A DNA stretch of 64,000 nucleotides from Comamonas sp. 26 (GCF_002754475.1 NZ_PEFL01000001.1:3038001-3102000); one strand, 5' to 3'; positions 51,042 through 60,369 are shown, counted from the first letter of the stretch. Notes: generated by a model from the letters alone, not told the origin. A program made the numbers and translations.

Positions 51042-52040
51042 ATGACCCGCCGCAGCACCTCCTTCAAACTCTCCGCCCTTGCCGCCATGCTCATCGCCGG
51101 TGGCGGTGTCGCTCAGGCCGCCGATAAGCTCACCGTGCAACTGGACTGGCTTCCCGGCGGCGACAAATCCTTTGTCTATGCCGGCTTGCAGCAAGGCTTT
51201 TTCAAGGAAGAAGGCCTGGACGTGAGGATTGTTCCCGGCCGCGGCTCGGCCGATGCCGTGACCAAGGTCGCCTCGGGCTCGGCCGATGTAGGCTTTGGCG
51301 GTATCTCGGCGCTGATGATGGCCGCCGCCGAAGGCAAGATTCCGGTCAAAGCTGTGATGTCGCTGTACTCCAAACAACCCGATGCGCTCTTCACGCGTGC
51401 CGACAGCAAAATCAAAAGCCTCAAGGACATGGAAGGCAAGACTGTGGCCATGCCAACCTTCTCCTCCTCCAATGCGCTGTGGCCCATCGTGCTGCAAAAA
51501 AACGGCGTGGATGCCAGCAAGATCAAGGTCATCAAATCCGACCCGGCCACACTGGCCCCCATGCTGGCCCAGGGCCGTGTGGACGCGACCATCAACTGGG
51601 TGACCGTGGCCCCCGCCTTCGGTGCCGTGCTCAAGCAAGCCAACAAAGACCTGTCGGTCCTTCCCTGGACGCAGTTCGGCCTGGACGGCTATGGCTGGTC
51701 TGCCATGGCCAGCGACAAGACCATCAAGGAGCGCCCCGAGGTGCTCAAGCGCTATGTGCGCGCGCTGACCAGATCGCTGGAATTTTCCATGCAAAGCCCG
51801 CAAAAGGCTGCCGAATCGCTGAAGGCCCAGGTGCCCGAAGCCGAAGTTGCCGTGATCAAGGCCGAATTTGAAGCCTCGATTCCGCTGCTCAGGAACGAGA
51901 TCAGCCAGCGCGACGGCCTGGGCAAGTTCGAGCCCAAGCTGCTGGCATCGACCTGGAACTGGGTGGCCCAGTCCATGAGCTACGACCTCAAGAAGCTTGA
52001 CCCCGAGACTTTGGTCGACCGCAGCTTTCTGAGCAAATAA
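51042..52040 (+). CDS. ABC transporter substrate-binding protein, NMT1/SsuA-like
   Basis: 332 residues from ATG 51042, with AGGAAGC upstream. A signal peptide (about residues 1-26, ending AQA) exports it. The mature protein has the NMT1/THI5-like fold: VQLDWLPGGDKSFVYAGLQQGFFKEEGLDV, then GSADVGFGGISALM and the Val/Ala-rich C-terminal lobe. Such proteins bind thiamine pyrimidines, sulfonates, riboflavin and other small heterocycles. With the next two genes it forms a complete importer. Confidence 0.9.
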   Translation: MTRRSTSFKLSALAAMLIAGGGVAQAADKLTVQLDWLPGGDKSFVYAGLQQGFFKEEGLDVRIVPGRGSADAVTKVASGSADVGFGGISALMMAAAEGKIPVKAVMSLYSKQPDALFTRADSKIKSLKDMEGKTVAMPTFSSSNALWPIVLQKNGVDASKIKVIKSDPATLAPMLAQGRVDATINWVTVAPAFGAVLKQANKDLSVLPWTQFGLDGYGWSAMASDKTIKERPEVLKRYVRALTRSLEFSMQSPQKAAESLKAQVPEAEVAVIKAEFEASIPLLRNEISQRDGLGKFEPKLLASTWNWVAQSMSYDLKKLDPETLVDRSFLSK

Positions 52041-52109
52041 GTCCCGCATGACGGCAGCACAGTGCTGCCGTCGATTCTGCTTTTGCTTCTCTTTCCTTGA
52101 TCGCCTGCC

Positions 52110-52889
52110 ATGCAATATGTAATCGATCTGAACGCGGTCACCCAGACCTTTGTCTCCAGTGATGGCAGCCCTGTCACAGCCCTGCAGGGCGTGGACCTGC
52201 ATCTGCGCCGTAATGAGTTTGTCTCGCTGATCGGTCCTTCGGGTTGCGGCAAATCCACCATCCTGCGCCTGCTTGCAGGCTTGCTGCGCCCCAGCAGCGG
52301 CGAGGTACGCATCTTCGATCTTCCCGTCAACGAGCCCCGCGATGAAATCGGCATGGTGTTCCAGAAACCCACTCTGCTGCCCTGGCTCACGGTGCTGGAC
52401 AACATCACCTTCCCCATGCGCCACAAATACGGCCAAGTGGAAATGAAGGAAGAAGCCCGCGCCAAGCAGTTACTGGCCATGGTCGGCCTCAAAGAATTTG
52501 CCCACAAGCGTCCGCACGAGCTGTCTGGCGGCATGCAGCAGCGCGTCTCGATTGCCCGCTCGCTACTGCATGACCCCGATATTTTGCTGATGGACGAGCC
52601 TTTTTCTGCGCTCGATGCCCTCACCCGCGACGAGATGAGCTTTGAGCTGCTGCGCATCTGGAACGAGCGCCCCAAGACCGTTGTCTTCGTGACCCACTCG
52701 ATTCAAGAAGCCTTGCTGCTTTCCGATCGCATCGTGGTCATGAGCGCTCGCCCCGGCCGCGTGGCCGAGATCATCGATGTGCCACTGCCGCGCCCGCGCA
52801 GCATGGCCACGCTGGCCGACCCTGTGTTCACTGAAATGGCCAATGACATTCGCGTCAAGGTCTTCAGCAAACACCCTGCACACACTTAA
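52110..52889 (+). CDS. ABC transporter ATP-binding protein
   Basis: 259 residues. Walker A GPSGCGKST is at about residues 44-52, the Q loop FQKPTLLPW, the ABC signature LSGGMQQR near 140-147, Walker B ILLMDEPFSALD near 159-170 and the switch His in VTHSIQEA. It matches the SsuB/TauB/ThiZ type. It energises uptake by the binding protein and permease encoded on either side. Confidence 0.95.
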   Translation: MQYVIDLNAVTQTFVSSDGSPVTALQGVDLHLRRNEFVSLIGPSGCGKSTILRLLAGLLRPSSGEVRIFDLPVNEPRDEIGMVFQKPTLLPWLTVLDNITFPMRHKYGQVEMKEEARAKQLLAMVGLKEFAHKRPHELSGGMQQRVSIARSLLHDPDILLMDEPFSALDALTRDEMSFELLRIWNERPKTVVFVTHSIQEALLLSDRIVVMSARPGRVAEIIDVPLPRPRSMATLADPVFTEMANDIRVKVFSKHPAHT

Positions 52890-52921
52890 AGCCCCACCCG
52901 CAGCTCCTAGAGGCCACTTTT

Positions 52922-53683
52922 ATGCCCGCATTGCTTCAACGCCACGCCTCGCTGCTGGTTTTTCTCGCCGCCCTAGCGATCTGGGAATGCTCCTGTCGCC
53001 TGGCGCAGATACCTGAATACATTTTCCCGGCCCCCAGCGTCATCTGGAGCGCCGCCGCAGAGCTGGGTCTGCCCCGCTGGCTGGAGCATGTCACGGCCAC
53101 CTTGCAAGTTGCACTGATCGGCTATGTGCTGGCGATTGCGCTGGCCATTCCGCTGGCCATTGCCATCACACGTTCAAAATTGCTGTCCAAGATCATCATG
53201 CCCTGGCTAGTGGTGATCCAGTCCACGCCCATCGTGGCTGTGGCCCCCATCATCGTCGTCACGCTCGGGGCCGGACTGTTGCCGCGCGTGGTCATCACCA
53301 CACTGATTGCCTTTTTCCCGCTGGTGGTTTCAACGGCTCTGGGCCTGGCATCGGTGCCGACAGAACTGGTAGAGCTGTCGCGTTCGCTTCGCGCCACTAC
53401 CAGCCGTCAGTACTGGCAGATTCGCATGCCGTTTGCCGTGCCCTATGTGTTCTCGGCCCTCAAAGTCTCCATCACGCTGGCCATTGTGGGTGCCGTGGTC
53501 GCCGAGTTCGTGGCTGCGGAAAAAGGTCTGGGCTATCTGATTTTGTTTGCCACCTCTTCGTTCAAGGTACCGGTCGCCTTTGCCGCGCTGGGCCTGCTGG
53601 TGCTGTGCAGCCTGCTGCTTTACGGTGCGGTGCAGCAGTTGCACAAACGCCTCTTCCCCTGGAGCCAGAGCACTCCCGCCTGA
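52922..53683 (+). CDS. ABC transporter permease
   Basis: 253 residues with six hydrophobic segments and the EAA-type loop for the ATPase (about 140-165: LASVPTELVELSRSLRATTSRQYWQIRMP). It belongs to the SsuC/TauC-like permeases. It is followed by the deaminase gene after 20 bases, so transport and catabolism genes are in one operon. Confidence 0.93.
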   Translation: MPALLQRHASLLVFLAALAIWECSCRLAQIPEYIFPAPSVIWSAAAELGLPRWLEHVTATLQVALIGYVLAIALAIPLAIAITRSKLLSKIIMPWLVVIQSTPIVAVAPIIVVTLGAGLLPRVVITTLIAFFPLVVSTALGLASVPTELVELSRSLRATTSRQYWQIRMPFAVPYVFSALKVSITLAIVGAVVAEFVAAEKGLGYLILFATSSFKVPVAFAALGLLVLCSLLLYGAVQQLHKRLFPWSQSTPA

Positions 53684-53703
53684 CCCAAACAAAGACCAAT
53701 CCA

Positions 53704-54216
53704 ATGACCAACACCACATTCCCCCCGCAAGGCCTGACGCCAACTCCCGAACAGATACAGCGCAATCTGCGCCACGCACAGGCCGTGGCCGAGCGTGCCA
53801 CACAAATGGGCCACCACCCGTTTGGTGCTGTGCTGGTCGGGCCTGATCAGGAAACCGTGCTCATGGAGCAATGCAATATCGACACCGTCAACCACGCCGA
53901 GTCCACCTTGGCCCGCATCGCGGCCACCAATTACACGCCCGATTTTCTCTGGAGCTGCACGCTCTACACCAATGTGGAGCCCTGCTGCATGTGCGCCGGC
54001 ACCGCCTACTGGGCCAATATCGGCCGCATCGTGTTCGGCATGACCGAGCACCGACTGTTGGAATGCACGGGCAGCCATGGCGAGAACCCGACCATGAGCG
54101 TCTCCTCGCGCTATGTCTTCGAGCATTGCCAGAAAGCGGTGGAACTGATCGGCCCCGTGCCCGAGATGGAAGCCGAAATCGCCGCGCAACAGCAAGCGTT
54201 CTGGGCGCAGCGCTAA
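53704..54216 (+). CDS. Zinc-dependent (guanine/cytidine-type) deaminase
   Basis: 170 residues from ATG 53704; the frame is open upstream into the permease gene but that part is not homologous. The CDA-family zinc site is complete: His64-Ala-Glu66 (NHAEST, with Glu as proton shuttle) and Cys94-x-x-Cys97 (EPCCMC). The segment GTAYWANIGRIVFGMTEHRLLE resembles guanine and ammeline deaminases. It removes an exocyclic amino group from a ring, releasing ammonia. Placed between the importer and a molybdenum hydroxylase, it would prepare an imported aminated heterocycle for hydroxylation. Confidence 0.87.
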   Translation: MTNTTFPPQGLTPTPEQIQRNLRHAQAVAERATQMGHHPFGAVLVGPDQETVLMEQCNIDTVNHAESTLARIAATNYTPDFLWSCTLYTNVEPCCMCAGTAYWANIGRIVFGMTEHRLLECTGSHGENPTMSVSSRYVFEHCQKAVELIGPVPEMEAEIAAQQQAFWAQR

Positions 54217-54237
54217 GCGCCAGAAGAAAGCCGCGTC

Positions 54238-55035
54238 ATGCTGCTCACCCATCCCTCATCGCCCCAGGCAGCGCAGGCTCTGGCCCGAAAGCTGGGCCAG
54301 ACCGCCTGCTTTATCGCCGGGGGAACGCTGCTGCAGCAATCCTGGGCAGAGCCGCGTCTGGCACCCCAGGCCACGCATTTCATCAATGTGATGCACTGGC
54401 CAGAGATGCAGCAGATCAGCCTGACCCCCCAATACCTGCGCATAGGCGCGGGCATGCGACTGGAAGCCGTCCGCTGCAATCCACTGGTGCAGCAGCATGC
54501 GCCCGTGCTGGTACAGGCCCTGGAACAGCTAGGTGCCATGGGGGTGCGCCGACTGGGCACCCTGGGCGGCAATATAGGCTGGGGCGAGGGTGATTGCTGC
54601 CCCGTGCTGCTGGCCATGGATGCGCAAGTCGAGCTGACGGATGGAAACATCCAGTCGCTGGCGCAGACGCTGCAGCTCATGGATAAGCCTCTGATGCTGT
54701 CCTTTTTTCTGCCCCGCAGTGATGTGATGCCGCCCCGGCCACTGATCTTCGAGAAGGCCGGCTATCGCGCGGCATTCTCCCCGGCGCGGCTTCGCATGAC
54801 CATACGCTGGATGGATGGGCAAGAACCACTGAGCGTGGACCGTATTGCCGCAGCCACCCCCGGCATCGGCGTACACCGCCTGCTGGCCACGGAAAAACTG
54901 CTGGCCTATGCGCATGAGTTGCAGGTTCGTCCCACTGTCAGCGATATCCGCACCACCTGTCAGCAGACCCTGCCCCCGGATCTGGCCATGATCGCCAGCC
55001 GCCTGATTGCGGGACATTGCAAGCTGCTTGCCTGA
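54238..55035 (+). CDS. Molybdenum hydroxylase FAD subunit (XdhB/CoxM-like)
   Basis: 265 residues, somewhat short for the family. The FAD phosphate-binding region CFIAGGTLLQQSW (about 24-36) and GTLGGNIGWGEGDCCPVLLAMDA (about 104-126) are present, with the FAD-binding C-terminal part (FEKAGYRAAFSPARLRM). It passes electrons from the iron-sulfur clusters to an acceptor. It starts 21 bases after the deaminase stop and ends 6 bases before the large subunit. Confidence 0.85.
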   Translation: MLLTHPSSPQAAQALARKLGQTACFIAGGTLLQQSWAEPRLAPQATHFINVMHWPEMQQISLTPQYLRIGAGMRLEAVRCNPLVQQHAPVLVQALEQLGAMGVRRLGTLGGNIGWGEGDCCPVLLAMDAQVELTDGNIQSLAQTLQLMDKPLMLSFFLPRSDVMPPRPLIFEKAGYRAAFSPARLRMTIRWMDGQEPLSVDRIAAATPGIGVHRLLATEKLLAYAHELQVRPTVSDIRTTCQQTLPPDLAMIASRLIAGHCKLLA

Positions 55036-55041
55036 GCCGTC

Positions 55042-57324
55042 ATGGAATTCCCCATCCCTCACCACATCCGCGACCTGGGCTACGAGTCCTTGCAGCCCAG
55101 ACCCGACGCCGTAGCCAAGCTCGGAGGCAACCCTGGCTTTCTGACCGATCGCATACGGCCCGGCCAACTGCGCGGTGCCATTCTGGGCAGCCCCCACCCC
55201 CATGCCCGCATTCTGCGCATCGAGACCGGTGCGGCCAAAGCCCTGCCAGGCGTTCATGCCGTGGTCACCCATGCCGATATCAGCGGCATCAAGTACTACG
55301 GCCTGCGCAAGGTGGACCGGCCCGTGCTCTGCATCGACAAGGTGCGCCATGTGGGCGACCCGGTTGCCGCCGTTGCGGCTGTTGACATGGCTACGGCCCT
55401 GCAGGCGCTGGCACTGATTGAGGTCGAATACGAGCTCCTGCCTTTGGTCTGCGACCCCCTTGCCGCGCTTGACGGAGCACAAACCGCCGACCAACTGGTG
55501 CATGAGGGTGGCAACCTGCTGCATGGCATCAGCCACCGCCGTGGCGACATGCATGCAGCCCAGGCGGCCACCGTCCACTGGGTTCAGGACAGCTATGCAA
55601 CGCCGCGCCAGATGCATGCCTTTCTTGAGACCGAAGGCGGCGTGGCCGAACCCGATGGCGCAGGCGGCCTGAGCCTGTTCTTCGGCAGCCACAACCCCGC
55701 CCGGGAAAAGCAGGTCATCGCCGACATGCTGGGAATGCCGCACGACAAGGTGCATGCCGTCGGTACGCCCGTGGGCGGCTCCTACGGCGGCAAGGATGAG
55801 CTGACGATTCAGCCCATCGCCGCCCTGCTGGCCTGGAAGGCACAGCGACCTGTGCGCCTGCATTTGACGCGCCCGCAATCGGTGGATCTGGGCGTCAAGC
55901 GCCACCCCATGCAGATCCGAATGCGCACGGGCTGCGATGCGCAGGGAAAACTCACCGTTCACCAAGTCGAAATTCTGGCCGACACCGGTGCTTATGCCAC
56001 GCATGGCCCCGAGGTCCTGGATGCGGCGCTCGAGCATGCACCAGGACCCTACCAATATCTGGTACTGGACCTGAGCGCCAGACTGGCCTACACCAACAAC
56101 GGCATCTCCGGGGCATTTCGCGGTTTCGGTGCCGTGCAGGCGCAGTTTGCGCTCGAGCAGCAGATCGACAGATTGGCCCAGCTCGCGGGCATGACACCGG
56201 ATACCTTTCGCGCCCTCAACCTTGCCCCACCCGAGGCGCCCGGCCCGCTGGGTCAATACCTCGTGCCGTTTGACGGACCGCAGCGCGCACTCGATGTGGC
56301 CCGCCAACAGCCGCTGTGGCGCGGCCCGCATCGCTGGCACAGCGAAGACGGCCGCCATCTGCATGGTGTGGGCATGACGCTGATCCATCGCAGCGATGGC
56401 TTTGGCAAGGGCGGCCCCAGCGACTGCCGCATTGAGCTGGCCTTGGCCGCCGACGGCGCGATCGAGCTGCGTTGCGGCTTTACCGAGCTGGGTCAGAACC
56501 TGGTCGGTGCCATACAAAGTCTTTGCGCGCAGCAACTGGGCTGTGCGCCAGATCGCGTCAGACCGATGCTGGGCGATACCCGGCTGACGCCCGACTCAGG
56601 CCCCGTGGCCGCATCACGCGCCACCACTCTGGTGTGGCGTGCCTTGCAAGAGGCTGCGCAACCCTGGCAGGAATCTCTGCTCTCAGCCGCCTCAGCGCTG
56701 CGGCCCGATGCAACTCTGTGCTGCGGCAAGCAAGGCATAGAGAACGCCCAGGGCCTGCTGCTAGGCTATGCCGAGCTAGCCCTGGCCATGGCTGAAGAAC
56801 GCCCGCTCATCGCCATTCACCTGCATGCGGAAGATCCGGATGGCAATGCACATGACAGCCATTTCGTCTTTGGTGCCTGCGCGGCGATTGCCGAAGTGCG
56901 CATCGATACCTGGAGCGGCATGGTACAGGTTCAGAACCTGGTGATGTGCACGGCGCTGGGACCCGTGGCATCGGCCCAGGGCTATCTGGGCCAGATGGAG
57001 GGTGGAGCCGTGATGGGTCTGGCCATGTGCACGCAGGAAGAGCTGGAATGCGTGGGCGGCCATTACCAGGCGCGCAATCTCGACGGCTACCTGATCCCCA
57101 CGTTGGCCGACGCTCCCGCCATGCAGGTGCTGGCGATTGAAAATCTGCCGGCAGGCGACCCCATAGGCCCACGTGGTGCCGGCGAGATCAGCGTCAACTT
57201 TGCCCTGCCCGCAGTGGCCAATGCCATGGCTACTGCGCTGCAGCACCCCATCACTCAGCTCCCCATGACGCCGGCCCGCGTGATTGCGCTGCTGGAAGCC
57301 GGCCCGGAGTCATCCACACCATGA
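55042..57324 (+). CDS. Molybdenum hydroxylase molybdopterin-binding subunit (XdhA/CoxL-like)
   Basis: 760 residues. Features are the N-terminal GNPGFLTDRIRPGQLRGAILGSPHPHARIL, the VGTPVGGSYGGKDE segment, GAFRGFGAVQ (molybdopterin loop), GFTELGQN and the catalytic Glu715 in GPRGAGEIS. It hydroxylates a carbon next to a ring nitrogen, taking oxygen from water. The xanthine dehydrogenase split subunit order FAD-Mo-FeS is seen. The ring specificity loop differs from the CO dehydrogenase AYXCSFR motif, so it is not CODH; substrate cannot be read. Confidence 0.88.
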   Translation: MEFPIPHHIRDLGYESLQPRPDAVAKLGGNPGFLTDRIRPGQLRGAILGSPHPHARILRIETGAAKALPGVHAVVTHADISGIKYYGLRKVDRPVLCIDKVRHVGDPVAAVAAVDMATALQALALIEVEYELLPLVCDPLAALDGAQTADQLVHEGGNLLHGISHRRGDMHAAQAATVHWVQDSYATPRQMHAFLETEGGVAEPDGAGGLSLFFGSHNPAREKQVIADMLGMPHDKVHAVGTPVGGSYGGKDELTIQPIAALLAWKAQRPVRLHLTRPQSVDLGVKRHPMQIRMRTGCDAQGKLTVHQVEILADTGAYATHGPEVLDAALEHAPGPYQYLVLDLSARLAYTNNGISGAFRGFGAVQAQFALEQQIDRLAQLAGMTPDTFRALNLAPPEAPGPLGQYLVPFDGPQRALDVARQQPLWRGPHRWHSEDGRHLHGVGMTLIHRSDGFGKGGPSDCRIELALAADGAIELRCGFTELGQNLVGAIQSLCAQQLGCAPDRVRPMLGDTRLTPDSGPVAASRATTLVWRALQEAAQPWQESLLSAASALRPDATLCCGKQGIENAQGLLLGYAELALAMAEERPLIAIHLHAEDPDGNAHDSHFVFGACAAIAEVRIDTWSGMVQVQNLVMCTALGPVASAQGYLGQMEGGAVMGLAMCTQEELECVGGHYQARNLDGYLIPTLADAPAMQVLAIENLPAGDPIGPRGAGEISVNFALPAVANAMATALQHPITQLPMTPARVIALLEAGPESSTP

Positions 57325-57851
57325 CGACAAACACACCAGACCACACCGGCATGCCCTACTCGGCGGCCACAAAGGAGGCCGAGACTTTCCAGCTGCAGCT
57401 GAACCTGAACGGCCAGTCGGTCAGCGCGGCCTGCAGCCCCGACACCCGGCTGCTGACATTGCTGCGCGAGCATTGGCTGGTGACCGGCGCCAAGCCCGGC
57501 TGCGAAGTAGGCCGCTGCGGCGCATGCATGGTCTGGCTCAATGGCGAGCCAGTGAATGCCTGCCTGCTCATGGCCTATCAAATCCAGGGCCAGGCCGTGC
57601 GCACCATAGAGTCATTGGCGCAGGACAGCGCCAGCGAGCCAGTGCGCGACGCACTCGCGCGCTGCGGCGGTGTGCAATGCGGCTATTGCACGTCCGGCAT
57701 GGTCATGAGCATGAGCTGGCTGCACCAGCAGCAGCCACGCCCCACAGCCACTGAAGCCGAAGCCCTGATGTGCGGAAACCTTTGCCGATGCACGGGCTAT
57801 GGCAGTATCCGACGTGCCTTGCGCGAGCTGTTTCCAGCTCAAAAATCCTGA
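57321..57851 (+). CDS. Molybdenum hydroxylase [2Fe-2S] subunit
   Basis: 176 residues. Plant-type cluster Cys61, Cys66, Cys69 and Cys81 (GCEVGRCGAC, then NAC), and a second cluster in the helical domain with Cys120, Cys123, Cys155 and Cys157 (QCGYCTSG, CGNLCRCTGY). It overlaps the large subunit by 4 bases. It relays electrons from the Mo centre to FAD. With it the enzyme is complete except for the maturation factor (XdhC), which is not in the window. It is the end of the operon; a repeat follows. Confidence 0.9.
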   Translation: MTTNTPDHTGMPYSAATKEAETFQLQLNLNGQSVSAACSPDTRLLTLLREHWLVTGAKPGCEVGRCGACMVWLNGEPVNACLLMAYQIQGQAVRTIESLAQDSASEPVRDALARCGGVQCGYCTSGMVMSMSWLHQQQPRPTATEAEALMCGNLCRCTGYGSIRRALRELFPAQKS

Positions 57852-57861
57852 TTGATATTCA

Positions 57862-57908
57862 GATTTGATAGCTTCATGCACTTATAGATAAAGCGTTACA
57901 GCCATTAT
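57862..57908. repeat. Palindromic intergenic repeat, copy 2 (inverted)
   Basis: TTTGATAGCTTCATGCACTT ... AAGCGTTACAGCCATTA. On the other strand it aligns with the other copies (GCTATCAAATC end). It is more diverged than copies 1 and 3 and lies after the hydroxylase operon. Confidence 0.6.
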
Positions 57909-58071
57909 TTCCATGAATTTTGAGAGCTGCATCAGCCCTGTGGCTGTTCATGACCCCAGGCCATAAGCAGACAAGTTTTTCATCGTTGGCCTTCTTGACC
58001 CAAGACAGGACAATAGAGGCATTGGGCATAGCCAAGCCCGCTTTACGACTCGGCACCGTCCGACTCCTGCC

Positions 58072-59028
58072 ATGAAAAACTCTCTAACCACCTATGCGCT
58101 GGGTCTGGGCTTGGGCCTGACTGCCAGCAGTTGGACGCTTGCCGCCCAGCCCTTGCTCACTCCTGAACAATTGCAACCCCTGCTGCAGCAGGCCGACGTG
58201 CGCCTCATCGATATCCGCGACCCCAAAGCCTTTGAGGCCGGTCACATCGACAAGGCCGCTAACGCTCCCTATGGCAAATGGCGCGGCCCTGCGACCAACC
58301 CCGGCGAGCTGCCTGACCAGCCCAAGCTGGTGGCGCTGGTGCAATCGCTGGGCCTGACGCCTGCGACCCACGCCGTGGTGATTTCCAGCGGTGCCGACGC
58401 GACAGACTTTGGTGCCACAGCCCGCGTGTACTGGACGCTCAAGAGCCTTGGCCTCAAGGAGCTGTCCATCGTCAATGGCGGTATGAAGGCATGGCAAGCC
58501 GCAGGCAAGCCCGTGGGCAAGACCACCCTGCAGATCAACCCCAGCAGCTACGCACCCAGTTTTGACGCTAACTGGCTGGCCACACAGCAAGATGTGGGCA
58601 AGCACGTAGACCTGTCCAACGCCGCGCTGGTTGATTCGCGTCCCGATGCTTTCTACCAAGGTAAGACCCGCGCGCCTGCTGCCAAACTGTCTGGCACTTT
58701 GCCCGGCGCCCAGCAGCTGGATTTCAACCAGTGGTTTGTGCCCGGCAGCACGCTGTTTGTCGATGCGGCAAAGGCCAAGACCATTGCCAGCCAGATCCAG
58801 CGCCAGCAAGGTCAGGACATGGTGTCCTTCTGCAACACCGGCCACTGGGCGGCCACCGACTGGTTTGGCCTGTCTGAAATGGCCGGCCTGCCCAATGTGA
58901 AGCTCTACGCAGGCTCCATGGTGGACTGGACGCAATCCAAGGATGCTCCGCGCATGGCCAATCAGCCGGGTCGCGCCCAATCGCTGGCATACGACGCCCA
59001 AAAGTGGTGGGAAAAGACTTTTAAATAA
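58072..59028 (+). CDS. Periplasmic two-domain rhodanese (sulfurtransferase)
   Basis: 318 residues. A signal peptide (about 1-25, ending TLAAQP) precedes two rhodanese domains. The first (about 28-150) lacks the catalytic Cys (SSGAD in the loop). The second (about 160-318) carries Cys254 in SFCNTGHWAATDWFGL, the active loop. It transfers a sulfane sulfur in the periplasm. It sits beside a YeeE/YedE transporter, so thiosulfate or persulfide metabolism is likely. It is preceded by a 221-base gap holding repeat copy 2. Confidence 0.88.
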   Translation: MKNSLTTYALGLGLGLTASSWTLAAQPLLTPEQLQPLLQQADVRLIDIRDPKAFEAGHIDKAANAPYGKWRGPATNPGELPDQPKLVALVQSLGLTPATHAVVISSGADATDFGATARVYWTLKSLGLKELSIVNGGMKAWQAAGKPVGKTTLQINPSSYAPSFDANWLATQQDVGKHVDLSNAALVDSRPDAFYQGKTRAPAAKLSGTLPGAQQLDFNQWFVPGSTLFVDAAKAKTIASQIQRQQGQDMVSFCNTGHWAATDWFGLSEMAGLPNVKLYAGSMVDWTQSKDAPRMANQPGRAQSLAYDAQKWWEKTFK

Positions 59029-59074
59029 AAATAGGCTCCAGCGCTTATGCATCAAGCGCTGGAAGCTATCAAAT
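59027..59074. repeat. Palindromic intergenic repeat, copy 3 (best inverted repeat)
   Basis: CCAGCGCTT-ATGCATC-AAGCGCTGG is a perfect 9-bp inverted repeat within ATAGG-...-AGCTAT. It starts at the rhodanese stop and ends 12 bases before the YeeE gene. Confidence 0.75.
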
Positions 59075-59085
59075 CAATACCAAGA

Positions 59086-60183
59086 ATGAAACGACTTCCC
59101 ATTACGGCCCTGCTGGCCATCTTCTTTGGCTGGCTGCTGTGGTCCGTCTCGGTGCGTCAGGCGGCCTTGTTTGCCGTGGGCATTGGCCTGGGTGCCGTGC
59201 TGGCTGGCAAGCGCTTTGGCTTCACCACCGGCTGGCGCATGCTGGTCGAGGAAAAAGACGGTAGCGGCATCTTTGGCCAGCTCTTGCTGCTGGCCCTGGC
59301 TGCAGCCCTCGCCATGCCCCTGCTGGGCCATTTTCCTGAGCTGACTGCCGCACTTGGCCCACCCAGCATCAGCTTGCTGGTGGGGGCTTTTGTCTTTGGC
59401 CTGTGCATGCAGATTGCCGACGGCTGCGGCAGCGGCACGCTGTACAAGGCGGGCATGGGCATCCCCATGAACACGGCTATCTTGCCGCTGTTTGCCATTG
59501 GCAGCTTTATGGGCAGCCTGCACCTGGGCTGGTGGCTGGATCTGGGCAATACCGCGCCCGTGGGTCTGGTGACTGAATGGGGCTGGGCACCGGCGCTGAT
59601 CGCCACGCTGGCCGCACTGGCCGTAGTGGCAGCAGGCGTGGCGCTGTACGTCAAAAAAGCCAACGCAACTCTTAACCGCCCTGCCAAGCCGCTGCTGGTG
59701 CGCAAGTGGCTGGTAGGTGCCGTGCTGCTGGCAGTGCTGGCTACGCTGAACCTGATCATTGCAGGCCAGCCCTGGGGCGTGGTCTATGGCTTTGGCCTGT
59801 GGGCCGCCAAGGTGGCCAATGCCACGGGTGCAATCGATCTGGCCAGCAACTGGTTCTGGAGCCAGCCCGGCAACGCCGCGCGCCTGCATGAGACCGTGCT
59901 GCTGGATGTGACCAGCATCACCAATATAGGCATTCTGGGCGGCGCACTGTGGATTGCAGCGGGCAAACCCGCGACAGCCAAGGCGCTGACCGGCACGCAA
60001 TGGGTCGTGGCCCTGGTCGCGGGGCTGGTGCTGGGCTATAGCTCGCGTCTGGCCTTTGGCTGCAATGTGGGGGCCATGCTATCGGGCATTTCCACGGGCT
60101 CCATCCACGGCTGGATCTGGGTGCCGCTAGCGTTTGCGGGCACCATCTTCGGCCTGCGTATCCGCCGCCATTTCGGCTTCTGA
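59086..60183 (+). CDS. YeeE/YedE family sulfur-compound transporter
   Basis: 365 residues from ATG 59086; an earlier ATG at 59047 is inside the repeat. About nine or ten transmembrane helices. Two conserved Cys-containing repeats, ADGCGSGTLYKAGMG (about 120-140) and SRLAFGCNVGAMLSGISTGSIHGW near the C-terminus, mark the thiosulfate channel family. It lies 12 bases after the repeat following the rhodanese gene. It probably imports thiosulfate or a related sulfur compound. Confidence 0.88.
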   Translation: MKRLPITALLAIFFGWLLWSVSVRQAALFAVGIGLGAVLAGKRFGFTTGWRMLVEEKDGSGIFGQLLLLALAAALAMPLLGHFPELTAALGPPSISLLVGAFVFGLCMQIADGCGSGTLYKAGMGIPMNTAILPLFAIGSFMGSLHLGWWLDLGNTAPVGLVTEWGWAPALIATLAALAVVAAGVALYVKKANATLNRPAKPLLVRKWLVGAVLLAVLATLNLIIAGQPWGVVYGFGLWAAKVANATGAIDLASNWFWSQPGNAARLHETVLLDVTSITNIGILGGALWIAAGKPATAKALTGTQWVVALVAGLVLGYSSRLAFGCNVGAMLSGISTGSIHGWIWVPLAFAGTIFGLRIRRHFGF

Positions 60184-60195
60184 GCAAGGAACTTC

Positions 60196-60369
60196 ATGAC
60201 TTCACCCAATACCTTGCGCGCCGTCTTCTGGGCCGTACTGCTGGTCTTTCTGGCCTGGGACTTTCAGACATCGCCAGCCATTGACCTGCGCTTCGAAGCA
60301 CCGCTGATTGCCGCCGGCTCCGGCCAGGCGGCACAGGGCGGACATTGCTCCATGCCGACCGGCAAATAA
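60196..60369 (+). CDS. Small single-pass membrane protein after YeeE
   Basis: 57 residues, ATG 60196, preceded by AAGGA. Residues 6-23 (LRAVFWAVLLVFLAWDF) form one transmembrane helix. The C-terminal half has a Gly/Ala-rich end with a single Cys (GGHCSMPTGK). It lies 12 bases after the YeeE stop in the same direction, so a helper of sulfur transport is plausible. No family recognised. Confidence 0.6.
   Translation: MTSPNTLRAVFWAVLLVFLAWDFQTSPAIDLRFEAPLIAAGSGQAAQGGHCSMPTGK

Noticed and set aside
54529..56535. Minus-strand open frame of 668 codons opposite the molybdenum hydroxylase genes
   Set aside because: The plus strand encodes two clearly conserved enzyme subunits; the antisense product has no motifs.
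55042..57851. Aerobic CO dehydrogenase
   Set aside because: The large subunit lacks the AYXCSFR active-site loop of CoxL; subunit family is shared but substrate is not CO.
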